Positions 11,084 to 21,553 of a stretch of 64,000 nt of DNA are shown one piece after another. Position numbers and translations under genes: made by a program. Every line of letters begins with the position of its first letter. Within the stretch, counting starts at the first letter, position 1. The stretch comes from Leptobrachium leishanense (taxonomy: Eukaryota > Chordata > Amphibia > Anura > Megophryidae), in assembly GCA_009667805.1 (NCBI GenBank), contig RXON01001448.1:1-64000 (forward strand), given 5' to 3'. The notes beneath the pieces are model-generated. The model did no database searches, was not told the DNA's origin, and saw only the letters and a list, made by a program, of their open reading frames with translations.

Positions 11084-11683
11084 AGGTACTTCCCCGCGGT
11101 TGGTCTGGATATTGGGGCATTCCTTCGTACATTGGGCGGCCGTGCGGGCTGAACAACGGCCGCATGGCTGGAACCTTGGTTTTTCGAAGGAAGCGGTGCA
11201 GATTTGCTGGTTGGGTATCCGGGGTTTGCGTTGGGCTCGGGTGTCGAGGGAATGTGAGATTTTGGCGGGGATGGTCCCCAGGGAGATTATTTTAGTGGTT
11301 CATGGGGGGGGAATGATTTGGGGATTGTTAGTTCAGTGGACCTGATTCGGGCTATGAAGCTGGATCTGGCCCGCTGTTTTGCTAGATTTTGGGGTTTGTC
11401 ACTGGTGTGGTCCGATATTATTTCTCGTCCTCGTTGGGAGGAGATGGCGGCCCCAAGGGCAATTGACAGGGCCAGGAGGAGGGTAAACAGGGAGGTTTCC
11501 AAGTTTGTCAGGCATTTGGGGGGGGTTGCGATCCGGCACAGGGAATTGGAAGGCGACAATCGGAATGTGATTCGGGGTGATGGTGTCCATTTGACGGACA
11601 TTGGTCTGGATATCTTTTTGCTTGGTTTGATGTCTGGAATTGAGGAGGCGCTGTCTGCGGTGGGGCGCAGGGGCAGCCAGTAG
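11084..11683 (+). pseudogene. SGNH hydrolase domain of the DIRS element (frameshift)
   Basis: Just after the recombinase stop, a frame reads VWILGHSFVHWAAVRAE (block I, Ser in GHS), then PREIILVVHGGG. A one-base change in the G run at 11304-11312 shifts the frame, and GNDLGIVSSVDLIRAMKLDL continues in the next one (block III GxND). The C-terminal DGVHLTDIGLDIFLLGLMSG (block V) supplies the Asp and His of the triad. These are the SGNH/GDSL esterase blocks, known as an accessory domain in Ngaro-type and some related YR elements; its function there is unknown. The sequence TTTTGTAATTGCAG at 11074-11086 looks like a splice acceptor in front of the domain, so it may be joined to an upstream frame by splicing. 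Confidence 0.8.
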
Positions 11684-11776
11684 GAGGCCATGGTGCCCCT
11701 GGCGTTGGCATGGTTCCTGGACAGCGGTGCTTTAAATTGGCTAAGCCGCCTTCGGCTGTGGCAGTAACGAGACGAG

Positions 11777-11906
11777 CCCCGCTTGATCTCGGTCAGGCGG
11801 GGTGACGAGCTCCTGGTTTTGGATCGGTAACTGCCTATTACATGGGTAATAGGGCGGATATCGGAGGAAAAGCACTGCTGGTTACATGGTGTAAATATTT
11901 AATAAA
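11777..11906 (+). promoter_or_regulatory. DIRS 3' region: two hairpins and AATAAA
   Basis: CCCCGC (11777) can pair with GCGGGG (11797), and CCTATTAC (11834) pairs perfectly with GTAATAGG (11846) across a 4-base loop. AATAAA follows at 11901-11906 and is a plausible polyadenylation signal for the element transcript. Confidence 0.55.
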
Positions 11907-11960
11907 GCTGTGACCCTTTCCAGTTAAGAAGGTGTTGTGTCTTCTTTATAATTAAGGGTT

Positions 11961-13257
11961 ATGGGTCAAGGAGGTCCCAGGTTTAAGCAGTCAAGGCATT
12001 TTCAATTGGACTGCAGCGATTTTAAGCCGACTGGTGAAAACACAGGCTTATTTAAACTCACTTATATCATGTCCAGTTATCAGGTACATATCCTCCCCAC
12101 TTGTTTTTGGTTCCGAATATCGTTTCTTTTTAAAATATCCTGCGCGATATGCCTTTTAAAATAGATTGCTTCGCTTTAGATGAATTATGGGCACCAAAGG
12201 TTGTACAATTAATTGAGCACATGTTACTGACCGCATTAAGCACCGAGATGGCCACCAGCCCTTGGCTTAAAATGGCCGACACGTGGTCACCATGTTGCAT
12301 CCTAAAATGGTGGACAGACATGTGCTTGGAACAAGCAAAATTGTACAGAGCCCCAAATGCACTTGATAGCATCCACAACAAAGCAATATCTGGTATTCAG
12401 GAAGGTTATATGTAAAAACAGAAGTTATATAACACAATTTAGTTGCTAAGTCTCTGCAGCAATATTTAACTGCTAAGTATAACACAATTCTATCTAAACC
12501 ATTATGCAATAAAATAAAAACCATAAACCGTGTAAGTATATGCAATGTATAGCTTTCATTTAATTCTCCCTGTGTGACACATAAAAGCTGACCCAGAGTA
12601 TATCTTTTTTTTCTTTGTTTAAAGCACAGCAATCCATTTATATAGCCTGATGTTTATCTTTACAGATGCACAGCACAGATTTACAATTATGCCTCGCAGC
12701 TTTTGTCTCAAACTTAGATAAAGCACATAATACAGAGAGTTGAGACTGTTATACAGAACTGAGTCAGTGTGTAGACGCAGTATAGAGTGTGCAGAGAGCA
12801 CAGCATGCAGAACTGAGAGAGCAAGAAGAAAAGCATCATATTGATGGAAATGTGCTGAGCTCCTTGCACAGAGAGCATCTTATACAGAGCGCTGTATACA
12901 CAGAACACAAAATACAGATTTACTTAAGATTTGGGTATGAATAGTCACCCTACTAATAACTTTTCTGAGGATGCTAAGATATTCACACATTTCAAAATGT
13001 AATATCACTGAGGTAGGCAGAGACAGGAGACTATCATTCACTTATTACCATAAGAAAAAACTGTCTTTTAAACTTCAAAGAAAATTTAAGCCCTGATCCA
13101 ATATACACCACATGATCCAATACTCCACATGATCCAATATACCACATAGAAGGCACTTTCCATGATGGACTAGATGACAGAGAAATTAGAGGCAACAGAG
13201 AGAGTTTTTTTGGAGGCATAGAGTTCAGGATCACAATACACAAGTAATAGAATACTT
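11961..13257 (-). other. Retroelement 5' interior, no coding domain recognised
   Basis: This is the part of the minus-strand LTR element between its leader and the DIRS insertion. It is AT-rich, with short internal duplications (TATAACACAATT at 12428 and 12478; GCAGAACTGAG-like repeats at 12750-12860). Open frames on either strand are below 125 aa and resemble no Gag. Confidence 0.55.
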
Positions 13258-13263
13258 ACCTGA
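13248..13263 (-). promoter_or_regulatory. Consensus splice donor in the retroelement leader
   Basis: On the minus strand the leader reads CTCAG then GTAAGTATT, about 15 bases after the primer site. This is where retroviruses place the major splice donor. It suggests the ancestor made a spliced, envelope-type or accessory RNA. Confidence 0.65.
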
Positions 13264-13270
13264 GCATGTA

Positions 13271-13288
13271 ATCCCACTTCTGACACCA
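13271..13288 (-). promoter_or_regulatory. Primer binding site, tRNA-Leu type
   Basis: The plus strand reads ATCCCACTTCTGACACCA, which is the 3' end of a leucine tRNA including CCA. On the coding strand this gives TGGTGTCAGAAGTGGGAT three bases inside the 5' LTR. Position and sequence fit a primer binding site; it is not a tRNA gene. Confidence 0.85.
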
Positions 13289-13291
13289 TTC

Positions 13292-13730
13292 TGTTAGGTC
13301 TGAACGGCTCTCCTTTCCCATCTCCATTCTCTGCGTGTCCCCCCATCTCCGTTACCTGTCAGGATTTGCTGTACCCAGGCATTGATGAGCGCGCGTTTGT
13401 GCAAAATGAGACACAGACACAACCTGCTATGTCCTTCAAACTGAAACCGTATTCATCAACAGTCAGGAGTATATATGCCTTTACATACACAATGGAGGAG
13501 CTGATGTGATAACCAATCAGAGACTTCCACGTGTACACAATGTCACAGAGAAACAGGTTTTAAGGAATTTGCCTCCGGGTATTGCCGGGTGGGGTCTCCC
13601 ATACAGTAGAGCAGGATTTAACAGGCAAAAGGGTGGGTTAGGACACATGGCCTCAGGACAATTGGGGAAGAAGCAAGCAATGAATTGAATATCTCAATTA
13701 CTTATAATTTTGGATATAAAATCCCTTACA
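13292..13730 (-). repeat. 5' LTR of the minus-strand retroelement
   Basis: 439 bp, collinear with 1863-2301. Plus-strand ends are TGTTAGGTCTGAAC and ATCCCTTACA. Followed by the target duplication GTGGG at 13731-13735. Confidence 0.93.
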
Positions 13731-13735
13731 GTGGG

Positions 13736-16632
13736 AATATTTCTTTGAGCGCAGGGTCCTCTGTGACCAGTGGCTGCAGATCTTTGATGATTTTGCGAAT
13801 TCCCTCGAGTTGGGTTGTAGGAAACAACTAGAGGGATCCGTGTGGTGTTTTTCTTTTCTTTGTAGCGCAACAGCTGTTCGCGCAGTGTTTTCAGGGCCGA
13901 TTTGATTTTTCCAGAGCTTGTCCTTTCCTTGTAGCCCTTCCGCTGGAATGATGCAGACAGTTTGCTCAGGTGTTTATCCCTGTCCCCAGTGTCCGAGCCG
14001 ATTCGGTGGTACCTGATGGCCTGGCTATAGATGATGCCTTGTTTGGTGTGGTTGGGATGAAAGCTGGTGTTGTGGAGGTAGCTGGGCCTGTCTGTGGGTT
14101 TCCTGTACACAGATGAGTGCAGCGTGCCGTTGGCAGCTGATATGGTACAGTCCAGGAAGCTCACACTGTGTTTGGGAAAAATCCATCTTGACTTTGATGG
14201 ATGGGTGGAACGTATTAAATGCCTTGTGAAAGTCTAGAAGGCGTTCCTCTCCTTCTGCCCATATGATGAAAATATCATCAATGTATCGTAGATATTTGTG
14301 TGGTTTGTGAGGGTGAGTGTTCAGGAACCTCTGTTCTAGATCTGCCATGAAAAGATTGGCGTATTGTGGTGACCTTTTACTACCCATAGCCGTCCCAGTC
14401 ATTTGTAGGTAGCAGTTGTTGTTGAAGCTGAAGCAGTTGTGTGTGAGAATAAATTCAATCAGCTTGGTAATTGTGACGGGATGGAAGTCCGCCTGCGGTC
14501 CTGCTCTATCTGACCCCCCCTCCCTTTGATGACGTCCGGCCCAACTACCGAGTGGCACGGCACTCGGCATCTCGAGCGGCCTGGAGGATGAAATGGCGTT
14601 GGTCCGGCGTCTGGAGAGATGGTGCGGTGTTGCATGGGGATCCCGTTCCTGGGTTGAGTGGTGATGCAGGAGACCGCTGAGTGTCTCCTGCAATAGTGAT
14701 TGTAGCTCTGAAATGAAGACACCAGACGTGGCTGTATGCTTTTCAAACAGTGAACTGAATTTTATGGGTTTCAACAGGGTCATTTATACAACTTCACACA
14801 AACAGATTACCAACTCCCCCACCCACACAACCAGCACTGATTGGCTCCTTTCCCAGCCTCCTGTTCCCTATCAGGTCCCTTCAGCCTTCCCATTGTCCAG
14901 GGGATTAGGCAGATGAGGTCTTGGAAAAGCCTCCAATCCTCTGGCCCGCTGCATCCTCCATCTTGGGGCATGAGATCCTTTGTTCTGTGAGACCATGCTG
15001 GGATGAGCAAAATGGCGACGGGGAAAAACACATACAAACGGTTTCTTTCATCCTTTTACAGTCACATCATACAGGGTACATTTATTATTACATTACACCA
15101 ATAAAACCACATCTAGCAATAAAATAAGAGGTCCATAGGCTCACACGCAAAACCAAAACCAAAACAGGAAAAATGGTCTTTAAAAAGGGTTCAGTCTTTA
15201 GTCCTGTGGCTCGCTGAAAAGAGCTCTCATGTCCGTTCCATGACAGTAATAATGTCACCGCTGTATTTATGTGGAGTATTGAGGGAGGAGAGAGATTGGA
15301 GACTAATATAGTGTCGGCCGGTAGTGTCTGGATATCTTGGAGTTTGTTTAGAAAGTCTGTGGTGTCCTGTATATAACTGGCAGTGTTGGTTACTAAGGGT
15401 TTCAGGATACCCTCTATAAGGCCAGAAATAAGTTCGGTAAGTGTGTCCATACCTGCGATAATGGGTCGTCCTGGGTTCCCGGGCTTGTGGATTTTGGGCA
15501 GCATGTAGAACGTGCCCATGCGAGGATTGGAAGGCACCAGATTCTCCAATTCTTGCTGTAGGTGTTTGGGGAACGACCTGATAAGGTCTGACAAGTTGGG
15601 TTTTGTATTCTTTTGTTGGGTCTTCAGTCAATTTACGGTAGTATTTCACATCTGACAGTTGTCTGTCACCTTCTGCCATGTAGTCTTGGATGTTCATGAC
15701 CACTACTGATCCCCCTTTGTCAGCTGGCTTGATGATGATGTTGTTGCTGGACAGATTTTTTAGGGCCATCCTTTCTGCAGGTGAGAGGTTCGGTGGTATT
15801 TTTTTCTGCTGCTGTGTGGTAACCAGGGATGTGACTCTCATGCGGAATTTTTCAATATAGTTGTCTAATTTGTCATTGCGTCCTGCTGCAGGTGTGAAAT
15901 CCTGGTTCCTAGCTTTCCCTCTGTTGTTCATGGTAGAAATATTGTCATTTTTGTCAAAGAAGAACTCTTTAAGTCTCAGTCTTCTAAAGAACTCCTCCAA
16001 GTCTGAGTATAGTTAGATGTGGTCCAGTTTGGTGCTGGGACAAAAAGTTAGTCCTTTGGACAGGACTGCTTTTTCGGGTATGGACAGTTCATGATCGGAG
16101 AGGTTAACAATCTCAGAATAGTCTGTGGGGGGTTCACTGATGTCAGCAATGTCAATCTTACCAGAGATTGCGGTATGAGTGGTGGCGATCCGATCAGTGT
16201 CATTATCGGTGTCATCAATGGATCTTTTGTGCCGGACGTCTTTGTGCATAAAATTGCCATCTCTATGTGCTAAGAGTCCTGCGAGTTTCTTTTTTTTCTT
16301 GTTGATTAGCTTTATTTATTCCTTTTTGTAGAGGCATTCCATTTCAGTTTCCATATCTTTGGCTCTTAATGGGATTTGTTGTAGGTTGAGCAGTAAAGAT
16401 ATTTTCCGCCCAATTATTTTTTGATTTTTGTCATAAAGTAAGTGGTTCCGCAGTTTCTCGCTGGTGCGTTTGCAGATGTTTTCAGCATGCTGAGAGTTGT
16501 GGGTGGTTGAAAGTGGGTTCCAGATGCGGAGTCCCTTGGGGACAAGATTCATCTTTTTACATTGGGTAAGAAAAAATATGTCGCTGTTGATCTGTGTTTC
16601 TCTTCTAGTCAGTTTGATCAGTTGCTTCTCAA
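13736..16632 (-). pseudogene. Penelope-like element, N-terminal region and reverse transcriptase (broken)
   Basis: Read on the minus strand from 16632 down. The N-terminal block is EKQLIKLTRRETQINSD...MNLVPKGLRIWNPLS. Next comes LSIPEKAVLSKGLTFCP, then an in-frame stop near 16010. SDLEEFFRRLRLKEFFF follows, then NIIIKPADKGGSVVVMN and, after a frameshift near 15600, GTFYMLPKIHKPGNPGRPII. Around 15290 motif A is damaged: SLSSLNTPHKYSGD stands where Penelope RTs have an Asp-containing DVSSLYTNIP-type segment, and about 60 aa are missing. After the solo LTR, ILTHNCFSFNNNCYLQMTGT, SPQYANLFMADLEQ and the catalytic YIDDIFIIW (near 14270) follow. Further frameshifts lie near 14170 and 13805. The 3' part continues at 1862 beyond the inserted LTR element. 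The enzyme is dead. Confidence 0.88.
14472..15245 (-). mobile_element. Solo LTR, family X copy 1, in the Penelope RT
   Basis: 774 bp, TGTGACGGGATGG ... TTCCATGACA, flanked by GTAAT on both sides (14467-14471, 15246-15250). It is collinear with 40824-41650, which has its own duplication. On the minus strand TTGTATAAATGA (TATA-like) precedes ATAAAATTC. No interior sequence is attached, so this is a solo LTR left by recombination. The parent family is not in the window. Confidence 0.9.
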
Positions 16633-16634
16633 TG

Positions 16635-17308
16635 CGGAAGGGCTACAAGGAAAGGACAATCTCTGAAAAATCAAATCTGCCCTGAAAACACCGTGCGAAC
16701 AGCTGTTGCGCTACACAGAAAAGAAAAACACCACACGGATCCCTCTAGTTGTTTCCTACAACCCAACTCTAGAAGGAATTCGCAAAATCATCAAAGATCT
16801 GAAGCCACTGGTCACAGAGGACCCTGCGCTCAAAGAAATATTCCCACAGCCCCCCTTACTGGCATTCAAGCAACCCCCAAACCTGAGGCAAAAACTGGTC
16901 CGTAGCAAACTCGGTCAGGAACAGGATGACATACAGAATGGGACCAAACGCTGTAACAAACCCCGCTGCAAACTGTGCCAACATATATGTGACAGCAGCA
17001 CTGCGCAGCACAACAACGCCACTCACAACATCAAGGGATCATTCCTGTGCACGTCAGCAAATGTGGTATATATGATCCAGTGCATGGCGTGTGATAAGGA
17101 CTGCTATATTGGTGAAACCAGCCTTAAACTAAATCTCAGGATGAACCAGCACAGACACTCCATCAGGAACTATATGGAAACGAGAAATGGTAAGCGCCCA
17201 CACTATACCTTTCGATTACCCAGCAAACCAGATGATAGTGGTTTCCCCCAAACCAAGAGTACACAAATTGAAAAAATACGTATCTGGTCTGCGCGGAATG
17301 AACGCTAG
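16635..17308 (+). pseudogene. Penelope-like element, linker and GIY-YIG endonuclease, plus strand
   Basis: This plus-strand fragment starts abruptly at GCGGAAGGGCTACAAGG, next to the 5' end of the minus-strand Penelope copy, so the two face away from each other. After one frameshift near 16690 a 200-aa frame (16706-17308) reads EKKNTTRIPLVVSYNPT, then a linker with NKPRCKLCQHICDSSTAQHN (Cys/His zinc-binding type), then VVYMIQCMACDKDCYIGET, LNLRMNQHRHSIRNY and a C-terminal LPSKPDDSGFPQTKSTQIEK ending at a stop. The endonuclease domain appears intact, but the RT is absent. It gives the uninterrupted reference that shows where the LTR element split the minus-strand copy. Confidence 0.85.
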
Positions 17309-17702
17309 GGGACTCGGACTGGTTTCTCAAATGACGTCACCAACCATAATACATACAGGAATGTAAGCACAAAACAGGTGCAATTTTAAGTGCAGTATAA
17401 CAACAATTAGTGCATAATATATGTCATTATATAGTTGATCAACTCAACAAACAGAGAGCCCATTCACTGGCTCTGAGTGGATCGTTGCCTTTGGGTTGAT
17501 TGTCTTCAAATAACTTCTCAGGTAACCCACTCCTTAATGTTGATAACTCATTGCATCCATAAGGTATGGGAAAGAAGAAAGGTACAATCTTGTGTATATC
17601 GGACGTATAATAATATAATTTATATATCAGCTAAAGGTGAAAACTCACATTTGGTGGAGCTATTCCCAGCTCAAGACAGAAGGCGTATGGGTTTCGTGGG
17701 TC
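17309..17702. other. No feature recognised
   Basis: AT-rich, non-coding. It could be the 3' UTR of the plus-strand Penelope fragment, but it does not match the UTR at 957-1488. Confidence 0.4.
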
Positions 17703-18188
17703 AAACCCAATAAAAACCAAAACATGCAGAATCGGTTCTTCTAAAAATTTAATTAATAGTTAAAACAAAATAAAAATCATAAATGAAAGCCAGAACGCGT
17801 TTCGCCGTCGACACACGGCTTCATCAGCTGGTCTATACAATACAGAACTAGTGTGCATGTTTATATACCCAAATAATTAAGAATAAATGTCTTTTCCTGT
17901 GTTGATTTGTGGTCAGCGTGCGTTCCTAGCCTCTTTCCGGACCCACCGCGCCCCGCTAACCATCGGCGCCATGTTGCGCAGGCGCACCAGGTACTTCCTC
18001 ATTCCGCCATGCGTTCCACGATGTCCGGGATCTGAACGGACTGTAAGTTCCACCATGCGTTACACGATGAAGCCGTGTGTCGACGGCGAAACGCGTTCTG
18101 GCTTTCATTTATGATTTTTATTTTGTTTTAACTATTAATTAAATTTTTAGAAGAACCGATTCTGCATGTTTTGGTTTTTATTGGGTTT
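17703..18188. repeat. Foldback structure: 123-bp perfect inverted repeat around a 240-bp spacer
   Basis: 17703-17825 and 18066-18188 are reverse complements with no mismatch that I could find, running from AAACCCAATAAAAACC to GATGAAGCCGTGTGTCGACG. The spacer 17826-18065 is GC-richer and unrelated to the arms. Each arm contains GGCGAAACGCGTTCTGG. The structure resembles a small foldback element or two head-to-head retroelement tails. Perfect arms imply a recent origin or gene conversion. Confidence 0.9.
17790..17831 (-). ncRNA. Hammerhead-ribozyme-like motif, minimal type
   Basis: On the minus strand, 42 nt read in order: CCAG (helix I 5' side), CTGATGA (core box 1), helix II from GCCGT and ACGGC around GTGTCG, GAAA (core box 2), then CGCGTT with a GUU cleavage triplet, then CTGG (helix I 3' side). 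The conserved core is complete and helix III would be very short. Minimal hammerheads with tiny helix III are established for Penelope-like retroelements. The partner arm at 18066 keeps box 2 and helix II but lacks CTGA and the helix I strand. Confidence 0.65.
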
Positions 18189-18206
18189 TATATATATATA
18201 TATATA

Positions 18207-18891
18207 TACAAAACAGGGGGAGAGCACACCAAACATATTATTCAAACACAAAAGAAACCACAACAGCAGCTAAATTCATTTAAACATAGAGATTTTCCAG
18301 ATTTAACCCTTTAAATGCTTATAAACATTTCTTAACCCCTTCAAAAAAACTGTAGTTCTTAACCCTTGTAATAATTCAATACTGAGCTCTGTTGAACAAT
18401 GGTGGAAGTTTAGTTTGCAATGGATGGCCATGAATTGCGTAAGCCTGCCAACAGCGACAATGTATTCCATCCCTGGCAGATCCTATCATACTAACCTAAT
18501 GACTGCTCTTATGGGATAAAACTTACTTATTGAGGACCCAGTCCTTTCTGAAGCTCCCTGCAGATCAAGGTTTAAATAGAACCTGCGGGTGGAGCACCTG
18601 TGACAGGGAGGGGTGCTTGCCCAAAGGGTTGTCAACCCTATATTAGTATAGTAATTAGATAGTATGATAGTTCGTGAGTTTAAGTCCCGCTCAGAAGGCT
18701 CATAAATTGGTGTCTTAGGGTACCCGGGTACTAGATTCAACTGGCCATTGAATGAACAAAAATATCTTCGACTAGTCAACTTTGGGGCCCTGTAAACTGA
18801 AGCAATCAAGCAAGTGCGCACTTTCTTGGAATCGTAGGCCTTGAGGCCTCTCAGCCATCCGGCGAACACTGTGTCCAGAATCGATGACTCA
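18207..18891 (-). repeat. Arm 2 of the ~690-bp inverted repeat
   Basis: Reverse complement of 209-898 with few differences, such as CCCGGGTACC here against CCGCGGTACC in arm 1. A 136-aa open frame on the minus strand (18486-18896) has no recognisable domain and is disrupted in arm 1, so it is not called. Confidence 0.85.
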
Positions 18892-19134
18892 ACCAAAGGA
18901 TCTCTCTCCGCTGACTGGAACCCGGTGCCAACGAATCCGCTCTCCCAATGCCGAATCTCTGCAACCGGAACTGATCCGCTGCCTGCACTCCCGTTCGATC
19001 CGCGGTCTCCTTACTCAAGGTCCTTCTGGAACATGCTTGTCATCCGAACTGCTCAGCGGAATGTGGTACGCGATGAAGCACCCTCCGTCCCCGATCTCCA
19101 TCACTGGATACGGCACTGTCCACGCTCCGGCCTG
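18892..19134. other. Unassigned flank of hAT copy A
   Basis: Moderately GC-rich, no recognised domain. It continues across the hAT insertion at 25340-25554, as shown by the shared 8-bp duplication. Confidence 0.4.
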
Positions 19135-19282
19135 GTTGTGATTTAGGGATGAGTCGAACACCCCCGTGTTCGGTTCGCATTTGAACTCGAACAATTTCAA
19201 AAATTCGAGTTCGAACAAACTCAATGCAAGTCAATGAGACTCAAAAGTTCGGTTTTTAGAGTGCCCTGCAAGAGGGCATATA

Positions 19283-20888
<1,606 letters not shown>

Positions 20889-21553
20889 TATGCAAGATAT
20901 TTGCCATAAAAGGTGTATGGGGGTCTGGGTAGTGCCCTGGGGGACAGGAAACAAGGACAAAAAGTTTTTTAAAAAAACGTTTTTAAAGGGACAGTGAGTT
21001 TTCCATGAAATAAGAGTTAAAAATAAAAACGAAAAATTCCTTCAAATATCGTGCCTAGGAGGTCCCCATAACCTGCCTGTGAAGTGGTGGATTTCTAGGA
21101 TGTATAGAAACATTTAAAAACAAGAAAAGACGTTTCAAATGACGGTAAACGGTTTTCCTTTTAATCTATTCATAAACAACTGCTTGGGGCGGCAATCTGT
21201 ATTAAAAGAGGAGTCCTTTTAGGACACGCAGAACAAGTTTAGTGATTTTTTTTGGGCTAAATTATGGTGAAACTTATGCAGGCTTTGGATGAAAGTAACA
21301 ATAGGTGCTTTAAAATTGGGCCTTTAGTGTCGGCAACAGTGTTGTCACACCGTAACCCCTCTGTGGTATTGTGGAAGAGTGCAGGGTTGGACCCTGCGGT
21401 CAAATATTAAAATGATATGAATCTGGTACAGGCGTGCACCACCCAAATATTTTGCCTTTGGCGGCAGCAAGTGCCTTCACACCGTAACCCCTTTGTGGTA
21501 TTGTGGAAGAGTTCAGTGGTGGAGGTTTTGTGAATGCAGAAGACATCCCCGAT
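20889..21553 (-). other. hAT copy A 3' untranslated region
   Basis: Collinear with 46020-46680 in copy B: TGCCATAAAAGGTGTATGGG, GACAGGAAAC, and the oligo-A/T blocks. No frame of note. Confidence 0.8.

Larger units (their letters stand above)
6430..11960 (+). mobile_element. DIRS-order tyrosine recombinase retrotransposon (copy 1)
   Basis: A plus-strand, GC-rich element set in the AT-rich retroelement interior. In order it carries a Gag-like ORF1 with a CCCH zinc finger, RT with YLDD, RNase H, a tyrosine recombinase, and an SGNH hydrolase domain. AATAAA follows at 11901. Tyrosine recombinase replacing integrase defines the order, and the SGNH domain favours the Ngaro-like branch. The ends are approximate: I could not find the inverted or split direct terminal repeats that DIRS/Ngaro elements should have. 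ORF1, pol and the hydrolase each carry a frameshift or stop; the recombinase frame is open. A second copy of the same general type lies at 57241-61017. Confidence 0.88.
1863..13730 (-). mobile_element. LTR retroelement (ERV-like), minus strand, carrying a DIRS element
   Basis: Two 439-bp LTRs (1863-2301 and 13292-13730) begin TG and end CA. They are flanked by the 5-bp duplication GTGGG (1858-1862 and 13731-13735), which matches a single GTGGG-type site in the uninterrupted Penelope paralogue at 16847-16860. On the minus strand the primer site matches a tRNA-Leu 3' end, a splice donor follows, and a purine tract precedes the far LTR. The two LTRs differ at ten positions by my count, about 2.3%. 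The interior outside the DIRS insertion is about 5.4 kb. No gag, protease, RT, integrase or envelope frame is recognisable there, so the element is non-autonomous or its coding part has decayed or been replaced. ERV-type assignment is inferred from primer type, splice donor and LTR form. Confidence 0.88.

Noticed and set aside
13271..13288. tRNA-Leu gene fragment
   Set aside because: Only the 18-base 3' end is present, at primer-site distance from an LTR; it is the retroelement primer site.
18486..18896. 136-aa frame in inverted-repeat arm 2
   Set aside because: No recognisable domain and not preserved in arm 1.
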